Source: Owenia fusiformis
Taxonomy: Eukaryota; Annelida; Polychaeta; Sabellida; Oweniidae
Direction: 5' to 3'
Length of the DNA: 64,000 nt
Assembly (NCBI GenBank): GCA_903813345.2
Contig: CAIIXF020000001.1
Location: 29,873,915-29,937,914, forward strand
A program made the translations under genes and the position numbers. The notes under the pieces are model-generated. The model ran no database searches, had not been told where the DNA came from, and worked only from the letters and a program-made list of their open reading frames with translations. This document shows, piece after piece, positions 12,467-27,400 of the stretch (its first letter is position 1; every line of letters begins with the position of its first letter).

Positions 12467-15400
12467 GTAAGTATCGAGCCTATTTCTACATGTTTTAGTC
12501 AGAATCTTGAACTTCATTTTTATAGATCTACTTTCACTTTCATTTCCTGTTGGTCTCTTCATAAACAAATGTAAATTATTCAATGAATTATCACATATCA
12601 TCATTGAACAAGAGTTCAGAAAAAGATACAGCAGAGGTCTATGATAAAACACAAATCTAGCCACGCCATGTCAACTATCAACAACAACTGTGTCATTTGG
12701 CAAAGACGATGAAACAGAACTGTCATTGACCTCTGTTTGAATGTTGTCATAATGTAATGATGGCTTTTTTATGTCATCACCAAAAAAGTTGTGGAATATA
12801 CCTGGGGAAATATTGCTAGAGCCACTGTTTTTTTGTGACTGACACCAATGTTCATTGTCAGTATCTGTAACAAATGGTTACACTTTTGTAATTGCAAATA
12901 TACAAGTAGACTATATCAGTGTAATGATATTTTGTTGTGTACCTCATACTACAAATAGGAGCCTAGCTAGTGGAAAAAGCCCATGTTCCTCTGAATGCAA
13001 CTCAGGAATAATCTGCCCCCAATGAGTCCTGCATTCAGAGGATGCCAAATCAAATCACACAACATATGTCCATACATATCAGATAGGGTCTATATTATAC
13101 AAATAGTGATTGCCATTGAGGGCAATAGTGTAAATTATTTCCCCAAGGGAATATCCTCTAAAATGTACTATTCCTGAAGCCACAGGCGTTGCTGTTGTCT
13201 AGTGTTACCAATATACAGGGTGGGCCAAAAAAAAACAATACCCAACTTCAAATCAGGATAAAAATAGTTACATTCAATATGGTACATTGACTTACATACC
13301 ATTTTAAAGGTTATACAATTTCAAACAATTTGGTATATAACACTATGTCATGAAATCAATAGTAAAGTTTTATTATACTTATTTGGGAGCCCGGGTCGCT
13401 ATTTAAGGTCTCCAGATTTAAGGGAGAAAATAGTAAATCTGCGGAATTATGTTAATTTTTTATTTATAGAATATCATTCTTTTGTTAGGTGAATACAGGC
13501 TTGGATATTGATAATTGCATCATTGTGTGACTAAATTTATTGTTTATGAATTTCAGTGTTGTTTAATAACATTTTACACTTTATTTATTTAAACAATTTT
13601 CACAATTGCTCAATATACCCCCACCCCCTCCCCTATGCATCAACAATAAGCTTCAAGTGGTAGCGCAATCTATCAATAGCCTTATTGAGAGATTTCTGTT
13701 GCAATTCATTTCAGCACTTTAGGATTCTGTTTCAGCACATCAAAGCTGTTTATTGGATGCTTTTGATTGTACCATTTCCTCGGGATGGCTCCATGTATGG
13801 TAATCAAACACATTACATGTAGCATTGGGCCTATCGGATGGCCAAGCATCGAGATCAATCAAATTGACACGTTGTTTGCAAGGAATGCCAATGTCTCCTG
13901 AGATCTATGGTACGAGGCGATGTCTTGTTGGAAAATAAAATCCTCGTCACATATACATTTAATGTCTTTTAACAGACCCCCTTTAAGTACTTATTGATAA
14001 TAAACAACACTAAAATTCATAAACATTAAGTTTAGTCACACAATATGCAAATATGCAAGCATTAATTCACCTAGCAAAATGACATTCTGTAAATAAAAAA
14101 TTAACATTATTCCGCAGATTTACTATTTTCTCCCTAAAATCTGGATACCTTAAATACTCCGGGCTCCCAAATAAGCATAATAAAACTTTAATATTGATTT
14201 CATGACATAGTGTTATATACCAAATTGTTCGAAAATGATTACCTTTAAAATGATATATAAATCAATGTATCATATTGAACATAGCTATTTTCAGTCTGAT
14301 TTAAAGTTGGGTATTGGTTTTTTTTGGCCCACCCTGTATGTTACTTTGACGACTTATGTCAATGTAACACAAGCGATGGTCTAAATGCATGAATTACAGC
14401 TTATTTAAAAATCAAATTCCAAACCAAGGGCATTTGTAAAAGCTAGACTATATTGTTTAACTTTGTGCCAAATGATAATCCGCAATATAACTTATACATT
14501 AGTTAAATCAAGAAAACAAAAACCCGTATCCAGGAAGTTCATCCATTTTGTTACATTGACGTTCTGTCAAAGTAACTAGTTGTGGAACAGTGAATAATAA
14601 ATGAAAACATTCTCTTCTAGGCTACACTATAACTCTATGTTACCTGAAGACAAAATACACTTTCCATGTTTCCATATCCCAACAACCAAATTATCTTACA
14701 AAGGGATATAAAACCACTCCAAATAATTAGTGAACAAACTGTGTATATACATGGATTCATAGAGTATGACATCCTTGGCCCAAGAGTAATTCATTGCATT
14801 ACAGCTATGAAAGCAGTGAAGGACCGATCTTGAAGGATGAGAGTATGAAGTATATGAAGATACTTTTAGATTGTAATCATCATTGGACTTTGCCCTTTCT
14901 AATCTGTTAATCCACTTTTACCTGGGTTCCTCATGCAATCATATATACCTTAACAAGCTGGCTCAGCCCTGCATTGGGATAAATTCAAATTATCTTTATT
15001 ATCCTTTAGCCAGATTAGCCAAATCACTTATTATTACATGGTGTGTTATACAAGGAAGATAGAAGCTTCTGCTTCTAAGCTATCTGAAAATAAGTCACTG
15101 TGAAATGCAATCAGATTAGGCAAAATGGAAAAATTGAAAATGTAAAAACAGTTCATGTTTACATTACATAGTACTAGAGGATATCTTATGATTTATGAGT
15201 GATATGATTTTTATCCATGGGGTACAGCAACATATGTCATGGTTTGAAAGGTGTACTTCATGGTTAGTAGAATATGCCAAGAATATGATATTTTTGCACT
15301 GGTTACAAAAAATACCATTTTTATTTGAACATGATATCCTAGGGATATCACAGTGACTATAGAATAGATGTACATATGATATAGATTTATTACATGATTT

Positions 15401-18400
15401 ATTATGTGATATACAAGAAGTAAAACAATATCTAAAGATATATTGAAGGGTAGTGTCTATTGAGTTATTTCAGTACATTATATAGTGCAAATCTTTATTA
15501 TGTATATGAAAATAGCATTCAAATACAGTATCAGTGAAATCTGGAAATAATATCTTGACCATATGATATTCAAAGTATTTTGAACTAATCACATGACATG
15601 ATTTGACCAACCACAATCTTACTTTTTTAGAAAATGTACTCGCCTTTAAACCTTTGTGATAAAAAAATTTTGATATAGAAAAACATGTATCTTATGAAAT
15701 TTTTGAAACATTATGCATCATTTTTATTGGTCGTCGATGTAATATTAAGTTAATTATCATATTATGGTGTTATTGTGAGTTTAATGAAGCATTGAAATCA
15801 CTTCTCAAAATGAATTTCATTTTAACTAAAGCTGGAACGATGAAATTGAAGCTTATTTTCAACTTGGCCTAGGAACGCTAATGAGGATGTCTCTGATAAA
15901 ACTAACATTATATTTTTCAAATTACTGTTGATGAGAAACAGGAAGAGAAGCTAAATGAATATAACAACATAACATAACATTTAAAAATATATTTATTTCA
16001 CAGTTATTGGTAGATGCTGTATTTTAGATCAGTCATTGATAATTTAATAGAATTGGGTGTATGGATTTTTCATATTTCCAGTTTATATGTACATGTATTC
16101 ATGTTTGTACTGATAATCTCTATATTGACCTCAATTGTGATAAGGTCTAAAACACATGTTGAGTTTCTACTCTTATCTAAACCCTGCAAGCTTATCTCTA
16201 TGTGTTAATAACATATTATATTGAGAGAACTGTGTGTGCTATTGCGCTGTAACCAGATATGAATGTCTAACCAAAATGACAGTAATATTGCATTTGTCAT
16301 TCAAGTTATAATCCATGTTACCTGAGATAGCACCTAAGCAGGTACCTAGTTAGTCGGGGATACAGGTGGATACAGGTGTGATGTGGGATTAATCTACAGA
16401 AACTAGTCTTGGGTTACTATATGTGATCTCGATTTTAATTACCCTAACTCCATCCTAAGGCTTTATCCTTGGTAAACATGTAATCAAAATAATTGCAATG
16501 ACAGTAGGTAAGAACAATGGACCAGATTATTAGCTAGGTATTCCAGGCTGAGCTATTGTCCTTAGAGTGTAATATAATATATTCTCTGCCATGAGAAACA
16601 ATGATTCCTTTATAAGTGGTTTACAGAAATCCTAACAAATAGCTATATCTATAGGTTGTCAAAATATGTTGTCACTCATTCTGTGATTGGTTTAACACAC
16701 ATCACATGACATGAAATATCCTGTAGTATTACATACCTAGCGAAGCATTTGTATGGAAGTCAATGGGAAAGTTAGCGAGCTATATCCACCGATATTGCCC
16801 GATTACCCCGATATAGCCTGCTTACCTCGTTTTGATATTAGATTTCTTTAATAACCATGATAATATCATGACGTCACGTCATTGATACAAAGTAACCATG
16901 GGAACAAAGGCATGTAATACATCAGTTATGTCACTATGACGTGAAATATGCCTTCGTTCTTGCCCAAATATAGAGCCTCCCAAGGTCGGCCTATATTGGG
17001 AGAACTCAGGCATATTTCACGTCATAGTGACATAACCTCTAAATATTCCCCTGTGATGCATACTGTCCATTGGTAGATAAGCGAGTCTTGTTTTGAGGAG
17101 TGAATGTCCTACTACAGTGAATAATAAAACAAACATTTCATTCTATTTTTGCTATTACTAGTTATATGAAGAATATAACCTTGTTTGGGAAGAATGCAAG
17201 ATGCAGGGAAATAGGCTGCTAAAATTTTTTATCATTTTTTGAAAACATTACACACCAAATATTGATTTAGACTCAACCTGTACATTTATACTTTAAATCT
17301 ATTCCAACATATTCAGGATGTGTCTGTTATGAGATTAGCTGCCAAAAATAAACAAAAACAGATATAGCCATAAATAAACAATTTTCATTTGTTTATAGAG
17401 CCCAAAACCTGGCAACTCTCAAGACTCATTGGTGACAAAAGATTCTATTCCCTTGACTCCACAGAAAGAGGAAAAACTAGTGAAAATGGGAATGATGAAA
17501 CCTGGCAATTCCTCTGCAGCACCAGCCTCAGCAACATCAGGTATTATACTTTCACTATACTTATCTAGAGATCAAGTTTGGCTACTGATGATGGTGATAC
17601 CAAATGTTACCAAATCTCAATTTTCATCTCATCTAATATCACAATTTTTCTCTGAGTGAATCAGCCTCAAAGACAGTACATCTCCATATGTACATATCTT
17701 GTCTTTGTTAATATGACCCGATAGACTTTGATTTACAAAAAGTAGATCTTTTGTCAAAGCTGACTTCCAGTTGAGGTATTTAACAGTTTAATAAAACACA
17801 GGTACACCCTGTATCAAATGTGTGAATTTGCAGTCTAAAACTAATATGGTTGTCATCAACACCTTCTATGTATTTTAAAATCCTGGTGGTGGTTGCCTTT
17901 TAGAATTAACCTTATTCCTATGTGGCACATTTATTTTGCCAAAAAAGACGATTAGCGATAGTTTGGTGATACATATTTGCATTTGAAAAGATTAGCAGGT
18001 AAACAAGACTGGTGACATCCTACCAAAGACCACACAAAAGGATGTTGAACAAAGACTGTCTTTTAAATGTGTTTTTTATGCGTGGGTTTTTAAATCCCTA
18101 AATGCTAGGTAATAGTCTGTGCATGTGAGTTTAGCAATAGAGGATATAGAATAGATTTAAAGGTATAAACTTGTTTAATATCCGAAGTTCCTCATTAAAT
18201 TAATTAAACTTCCCCGATGTATAAGTCAATTTGAGATGTAGCTTTTCAGGCTTTGATTTTAAACCATAAATCTCATCCCATTAAAAACCTAATTAAAGTT
18301 TTTGTATAATCTGTTTGAGGCATTTGACATGTACATTCTTGATTTTGAGTTTAGATTGCATGGTGTTATAACTAACTGAAGATTCATATCAAATTCCTTC

Positions 18401-21400
18401 AGATAGTAGATAAAATTTAATAATAAGCCGATCTTTGAAGTTTTTAAACATTGCTTTGTAAAGATTAAGTTTAGAAAATGTGAGTCTAATGTAAAGTTAA
18501 TGTATGGATATTAAAGGTTTAGAGTTTAGCTTGGAGATACATGTGAAATATCTCTTTGTTTTGTGTTAGCGGGTGTCACACTTCACCAGCCTGACTCTAA
18601 AGATTCTGACAAGGGAAGATTGAACCTATCAATCTTAAAAGAATAAATCATTCTTATGTTGGATTTAACTACCTGAAGATCTACCAAATTGTTTAACCCT
18701 ATGTAGCGGGATAAGCAGATTAAGTGCCCTGTAAAATACATAGAATAGAACAGGCCAACATGCAATGTGGTAAAGGAAACAACGCTCTTTTGAGTCTGAC
18801 AGCTTAGCATGTTCAGCAGCTAGACCCCTAGGGTGCTCACTTATGTGAATCAAGTTCGCCTAAGTGCCTAATAATCCAAAATAATGAAACGAAGGCCAAT
18901 TAATTGCTTATTCCAATAACTCTACATTTTGGGGTAATCGCCAATTAAGAACCTGTGGGTAACCCGCTAAAGTTTGACAGTCTGAAACTACATTATCACA
19001 GCTAGAAAATAATTCATCAAACACAAAAGCATTACAAAAGAGTAAGAAGATGCATATGCTTCCATTTTTAAGCATTTTGTGGTTCCACACAAAAATCTGG
19101 TTCTGAATCGTCTTATGAAAGAAAATTATGATTTCATTTTCAACATGGTGTTTATAATTTCAATAGAATAATGATTGTATAAAGAATGTGTGTATAATGT
19201 TGCATTGTATTGTGTCTACCTATACACGAGTAGGATTATTGGTAATCCATATTACTTAACGGATTATCCATGAGAGGGAATGCCTAATTACTACAACTGT
19301 GCCTTTATTGATCCTCGTACATAACCCCAACTTAAGACATACCTCATCAGCCAATATATTGAAAACTTAGATCACATTAAGATGCAATGCACATGTTACT
19401 GCATGTTTTAAAAATTGTTAAAAAAGATTATCCATAACCAGTATTAAAACAGGCTGTGCTTAAGCTGGCATATGGAAATGTTATGTTTTTAAGAATAACT
19501 CCATTTGTTTTGATCAGGGAGTAGATCAGAGGAAAGGGTTAAAACGAATTTATCCACCATTATTCATCCTAACCTGGCCCCATCAAAGTACGCCCTGGAA
19601 CCTTTTCACAAAATTAATGCAATATTTCACAAAAGAACTGCCTTATTTCAAAATCCATTTAGGCATAAATAGGTAAGATAGAGCTTTATGAATAGCCCAG
19701 GGATTAGTGATCACCAGACCTGAAATAGAAAATGAGAAATGTTCAAAAGTTTGCATGTGACTGTACATCAGTAACGTTTCCCTTTGCTACCTTAGAAATC
19801 CCCATAGCCAAAGAGGAAATTGTAATTTTTGACAGAAAACGGCACTTTCTTAAATCTTGAGGAGACACATACAATCAACTTGTGTGAAATCAGGTATTAA
19901 TGGTGTTTGATTTGAAAGGGGGTAATTTTAGTGGGATAATACTGGTTTTAATAATTTTACTGTGAACCGGAGTGTATCCTTCGATAAAAAGAGTGCCATT
20001 CTCTGTGGCCTCTCAATCAGCATGGCATGCTCTCTTACAAATCTATTCATTATAAATCCTACCATTTTTTTAAATCCATTATAAAAGTAATCTTAAATCT
20101 CAAGTGAGATTTTGAAATCCAAAGTCTATAGCCATATAGTCAGATGGCGTGATTAATATTTTTGTTTATGGATCAGTATGATTTATTTTTCCACGAAATC
20201 TAAGATATTCTGAAACAGTTTGCTTCTTGATAATACTATCTTATAATTGTTATGAATAATGTGCATCCTTTCTGGAGACACCCCTTTCCTATAGTTACTT
20301 CCCAAACTTACTTATTGTATCAAAGGTTCAATGTGAGGGTCTTACGATCTTAAAAAATTATAGAAACACAATCCGATTTGAACTTGGAATGATTTAGATT
20401 TAGAATATTTTATGTAATAAACTCACATATTAAGGAGTATACGATGACATTGATATATGTTATGTCTCTAATTTAACACATTTTCAGATTGTTCATTGTC
20501 AGACCCATGTATCAGTTGTTGACATTGTTGCTATGCTCATTTTCAGATTGTTCATAGTCAGATTTATTATCAGATTGTTCATTGTCACACTTATTGTCTA
20601 TTGTCAAACTTATTTTCAGATTTTTTCAGATTATTCAATGTTACACTCTTTTTCAGATTTATAATTGTCAGATCCATATTCAGATTGTCCAATATCACAT
20701 CTACTAGCATATTATCTATTGTCAAACTTATTTGCAGATTTTTTTCAGATTATTCATTGTTACACTCATTTTCAGATTTATCATTGTCACATCTATATTC
20801 AGATTGTTCAATGTCAAATCTACTAGCATATTATCTATTGTCAAACTCATTTTCAGATTTTTTTCAGATTATTCATTGTCACACTAATTTTCAGATTTTT
20901 TTTCGGATTATTTATTTTCAGATCCATATACATTGTACATATTGTTCATTGTCGGATCCATTATCAGATTGTCTATTGTTACTCATTTTTAGATTTGTCT
21001 GTTGCAAGACTCATTTTCAAAGTTAACATTGCCAGACCCTTCTTCTGATGAAAATTGATTGATTTACTGTATTTGATATAATGATTATCGTTTAAGGTTT
21101 AACATTCATTGGTCTCTTTATTGATCTTCCTATGGATACTTTTCATTGAACCATTTTGATCACAAGAGGTCAACTTTTACACCATCTAGCTACAAGCCCT
21201 TGTGAACCCCAACTACTCATCCCAACCAATGTGAGGTGTTTAGTCAAGTAAAGGGGGATAGGGTCAAAGGGGCTTGTTGCTAGACTACTACACTACTACA
21301 GGACTTTTTTGGGATGATCTAAGAGTAAGGTCAGATCAAAATCATTTTTGGGCTCAACATGGTCAGCTTATAGAATCACCATCGTGAGATATCACAGCCT

Positions 21401-24400
21401 TCTCTCAGTTTCCTTCTTCCTTCTTGTGCATAGCAGAGATGGTCTGAGTATCAGAATGTAGAATCACCACTCATCCATCTGTCCATCCATACGTCTGTTT
21501 ATCTGTCTGTCAGTCAACATATTTTTTTTTAATTTGGAGAAATCAGATTTTTTTCTCCATATGAGCCCAAATGGTGCCATTTTATAGTAATTTGGGAAAA
21601 GTAATATATTTTTTTAGAGGACTTTTTGGCAAAAATATGTTCTCAGAATATTTTTCAAGCAATATTGATTATATAATGTATAATGCTGTTATAGAGATAT
21701 ATTATCAGAATAATAGATGCTAATCACTATAATTGATAAGAATGACATGAAATTGTTTTTGAAAAGACTTACCTATTATCACCTATTATATATATACTTC
21801 CTGCTGCACACTTTTTTTTACTTTTTTCAAAAAAGAAATCTATATATTTTCTGGTTGAATGCATGCAGATTAGCAAACCCTTTGAAAAGATTATCATAAA
21901 AATATACATGGGCTAATTCTTAATCTATTATTATAGCTCTTATAGAGCTTAACAATTATGCTATCTTAAAAAATTGTATTGGTATTCATTTGGATGTTGG
22001 TAAACATACTCAATAGACTGGTTAAATCGTGTTTGAGTCACCAAAAGTAAGTTCAGTATATAGTTTCTTTTTGATAATCTTATCTCTAAGAACATCTTTG
22101 TTGATTATTTTTCTGGAGAAGCTATTGACTTTCTTGCATGGGTTTTATTTCAAATTGATAAAGATTCATGGTTTTGGAAAATTAACTTTTAATATGTAGG
22201 ATTTCATTCTCTCACGATCATGATTCAAACTTTCCATACATCAGTAGGTCTCTAGTCTATATCAGGTTATCGTCACAAAGAAAACCTTGGGAAAATATCA
22301 CATTAGATTCCTACAGTTTAATACAGTAATAATTACCTGAACCCTGTCAGCTAAATAATCTTACTGAGTACCGAAATACATTCCCATAGAATTGAAGAAC
22401 AAGCTATTCACGTGCTTAACCACTGTCAGATTTTGTTGTCCAACTGGTCGACCGTAGATAATGACCAACCCAGGTAGGGTGCGGGTATTAGCCTAAGTCC
22501 ATAGAGAGAGTGGCCGGTATCAGCGGTTAATGCCGACGAATAATGACAAATTTCTGTGGTCTGTTGAATCTTTGTAGAAATTATTACAGCTTTTCAATTA
22601 TCATTGTTGAGATTTGAAATATTAGGCAGGGAAGTTATTAATATCATCCGATTTAAAGCAGAAACGTGGGAAAATAGAATTTTTATGGCCAGTTACTTTT
22701 CAAGTTTAGAATATCTAGGACAATGTTAATCATTCCATAGAGCAACCTCTTGAATAGTTGGTGTTAACAAAGGTTAGCGGTCCTTTATTAATCCTCCTTT
22801 TTCTCTCCTTCACTTGGTGATCATTTCTATCTGTTTCATACTCAAAAAATCAAATTTAAAAATATAACAAAATATATAAAATACCATGTTTCGTTTGTGT
22901 ATTGTTACCTTTATATAAGTTGTTGCTTTTTGTTTTATTCTCATATGAAGCTCTGTAGTCCCAGTAAAAAACAAGAAAGATCCATTTAAATATGTCAAAA
23001 ATCAGATCAAAGACATAACAAACAAGTTTAAAAACTTCCCCACAGAATTTTCTAATTTAATTTTGATTTAATATTTTTTGCTAATAATGGCCCTGCATAA
23101 ATCATAAAAAGATAGTAGTGATGCTTTTTCATGTGATTTGTGATGAATGTAAATGCCTAGATTTATCTGTCGATTATTGTCTCTAATGATAATGGCGTGT
23201 GTCGGCCAACTGCTCATGTCATAATACAGGACATTACACAGCGCATCCTACACAACTTTGTTGATCAAATTGAAAGTTCCGTTATTTGTCTAAACAATAA
23301 ATAAAGGGATGCTATTGAGCTGGGGACGTTAATACAAAGCTTGGAGGACGACAAGGTTCTTGTTGTGTCTTGTTCCCATTTATCTGAATGGAAAAACGTT
23401 AATTCATTATCATACACATAGATAATGCACCCAGGTGAAGCTACTCATCCTTTACAAACTAGAATAAAAGGATGAATTAGATTAAAAACATCATGATTAA
23501 ACACATATGTCTTTTGTCATATGGTGACACCTTGCGTAAAACGAATATATTATAAGCGTATGTTGCTTTGAATAGGGCAGATGTGTGGATCAACAGGTGG
23601 GAGAGAGACCATTCATCATAAGACTTAGACTTTCACTTGTCTTTTATTTTTGACTCATCCTATTCATCTTTTAATACCGCTTGAGCGTAACTTTTTTGTG
23701 TGACTTTGATTCTTTCTTCTAGTGATATATTTACATGGAATCCTCATTATATGATGAGAAATTAAAGTTTTTAATGCGAATAGTTATTTTATTAGATCAT
23801 TATTTAATTTTACAAAGTTGTATGAGAAGATTGATCAATTCTTTTTTGATTGTTTTATCAAGTTAGTATTGTCAGCCTTGTGATCATTCAACACAGTTGA
23901 GATTAAGTTAATACAAGATTTTTGACATCTTGGGACATTGTTTTCTGATAACACTAGTGATAGCTTTTGTCTGAAGATTTAAGTTTTTTTATAAACACTC
24001 ATGTTAATGATAAATATGTCCCGAAACAATTGAATGTTGAAGATTAGTAAATGTAGGTAAAGGTTTCAAGAACAATTTTGTACATCATATCTGCTTTTGA
24101 AGACAAATCCTTCGATTGCAATCATGCTTTAATAAGTCATCTTACAGACGTTTCTGCATTTTGAAATTTTAAAAATATTTTTTTGTGATCAGTTTTTAGT
24201 AAACTTAAGTGAATATGATAATTAGGCATATCTATTCTTATTTCATATATGTTAATGTTGATTATCGCTATATACACTCTTGTTATCAGGTAGAGAGTAC
24301 CTGGGATTGTGGCGTATGTATTTTTAGCCTCGATTGTCTGAACATAACATATATTTATTAACTTGTCGTTATCTTGAATTATGTTGACCCACCTTAACAA

Positions 24401-27400
24401 AGCTAGATTATCTTAATAACAGGTGACAATAGTCTCAGGTATAATAACCCTTACAAGAAATCTCACAGTGATCTTATTTCCCTTGCAATGTATCAAGTAA
24501 TAATAAGTTCAAATATTGCAAATAATCACCTTGGAATATATTTTGGTTTAATTTATGAATTGAATTTGTATGTAAACAGAGTTAATGAAATGAATTTCAC
24601 CAGCAAATTAAAATTGTTTGGAAGATGATCACTCCTTCAGAAATGTAATACTCATTCGGTTAGATGCATTCTGTATTAAGTCAGTCTGATATCAACTAAC
24701 ACATTTATTAATTTTACCCAACAATTTATTAATGAAACGATTACAAAATAACTGGACAGTAAACATAGGATCAAACGTAAGCTTTTTCTAGGAACTCTAT
24801 GGCCAACTTTATATTCTTCAAATGATGTTATTGAAATGATACAATTTACCTGGATTCTAGAACCAGGTTATTAACTTAATATTGAGGATAACATTGAAAC
24901 GGGCCCCTGGGGGAAGGGCTTTCTTTGTGTTATAATAAAGGCATTGTTTAAAGAAAACACTCTATTGTAATACATGTGAATATGTAAAAATATAATCTTC
25001 CTAGTTCAATCAAGTATTTCAGTATCGAGTGTTTGAAATTTTGAACTTCAGTGTCTTTACAAGAATAACCCATCATGATAAACCACAACATCTCATTTGA
25101 TTTCTTCTCAGCTTCACTGGTGAAACAGAAAGATGTTATGAGTATCCGACTGATAACATCTTATATTGAGAACCTTTGTTACAAGTGACATAAAATTTAA
25201 TAATGTGCATCAAAGAGCAAACTTTGGAAACTTTTGAAACTTTATAAAGAATGCTTAACTTATCAGTTCATTACTCTGTGGTTCATTGTTTTCTGAGTGA
25301 GGATATTTACAAGTATACTTACTGTATATTTATACTTTTATTGACTCATAATTAAATTCAGTATAATGAGTTTGGTTCAGTACACAAAACTACCTGTAAA
25401 CTTTACTCCTGGGACTATGCTCCTACATACAAATAAAGTTCTATTGTCGCATTCTTTTTTCTAAATACTATGTTAAGTGGAGTTTTATTAATCTTTAGAC
25501 GTGTTGGTTTATAAGCAAAACAAACCTTAGGAGATGTAACAGTACCTACATAATCCTAAACTGCCTTATGATATTCTTAATCCCATCCCAAAATTTCAAG
25601 AAAATATTGAACTAGTCTCAACAAACATAGAAAGTGGCTTATGTCTACATAAATATTATTTATTTTCGACATGCACATGATACAAAAATATTTAAATTGC
25701 CTAGCTGGGCGCTTATCCAATACAAATTGGCTTAATATATAAAATTTGATAATCAGGTTTATGTTGATCCATCTCGGTCAGGGAAGGCTAAGTAAATAAG
25801 CCTATCAGGTGGCTAGATTGTGCACATATTGTCATATGGGATTAGGCTTAATCTGGGATTAACATAGATCTCCGATCACCTCCTGAACCCTTCTACCAAG
25901 AAACGTGAACCTCAGACAGCTCTTGTTTAGAGATTAAAGTGTCTAGCCGTTGGTTTTTAGTTTTTTTGTAATTAGTAAAAAATGTCACATTTTCAGACAT
26001 CGTGATTCCTCCAATTAAGTTAATTCTTATCTGACACTTGGCTTAAAGCTATGCTGATTATCTCTATGTCCCAGGTAGATGAGATTAGTGTCATATACAG
26101 GTAGGGATTATTTCAGGTGAGACAGGTATGCTAACGAGATGACCCAATTGTCTTTACTTGAATTTATCAAGTATTGGGACCTGAGGTTACCTGGCCTAAC
26201 TGTGTTATCTTCGTTCCTGATTAGAGATTACTTATCTCACCTAGCTTATCCCATTGATAACCTCTTGCATAACAATCATAGAGTCACACATTTTGTCATT
26301 GTCGAATTTCACATTTATTGTTTATGTCTCATTATATCAATGGAAATATGGATTTATAAAAAAAATGAAAGCTGTTTCCACAGTTTATAACAGTTATCTG
26401 ATCTTTTATTTGCCTTGTGTGTTGTTTTCAAAAATTAGTATTTAATCCATGGTATGCATAGACAGTATTATTTGCTTTTGCTTGAAAGAGATATGACTCG
26501 AATACCAGTTTGATTTACCTATACATCTTATGGGCTCCGATACAATTCACAAAGATAGCAGACTGAATAGGATTGTCAAAGGATCAATACATATTATATT
26601 GGTGGTGTTAATCTATTGGGCCCCTACTGTGGATGATTTATGCTAATCTACCTGAAGTTGGGGATTATCTCTGGGGAAACTAATGTATTATAATCCCTCC
26701 TTTAATCCTAAATAATCTGACATGTATGAACATACTGTGAGCCAGATGATAAACATTGGATCGACAGTTCATCCTTTATTTCATTAAATAAATTTAAACT
26801 TCAAGTGAGGATTGGAATTGTGACCTTTGAGGTAGATCAACGGCTGCATCAACTCCTGGGATCTCCTCGTCACGATTCACCAAATAAAGCACTGAAAGGG
26901 AAACGTCTTCAATACAGTTTCAAGACTATTATACATATGTATAGAGATTAACTATCAATTCTGTTTGATGTACCGGGCGTCTGAATGAATCATCGAGCGA
27001 GCGAACAGACAAATCTTAACAAAAACACTATAAGATCTTTCAGGATGATAACTGAACTAAAAGTTGAAAAGATTATTGAAAATGAAGTAGTTATCTTTTG
27101 ATCACGCTTGCTGAATTTGAAGACAAGCTTTTTGAGACGATTAATATAAACTCGCTTAGCTATTGAGTCAGGAAAAAATGTTGGTGGGGCAAATTAAAGG
27201 TGAGATATAAAGAATAAACAAATATTTAATGTTTTTTAAGTCTTATGGCATCACTATACTTGTAGTAGAAACTGAGCCAGTGTGATTACCTATATAAATC
27301 AGGAGGTGGTTTATACAAAACATAATTTCCTGGCTAGATTGTGATTACAGAAAAAATTCATAAAAGTGATAAAACAATGTTGGATAGGTACGGACTCTGA

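Noticed and set aside
20601-21026. 141-codon ORF
   Set aside because: It is the translation of a degenerate tandem repeat; no domain, and stop-poor by composition.
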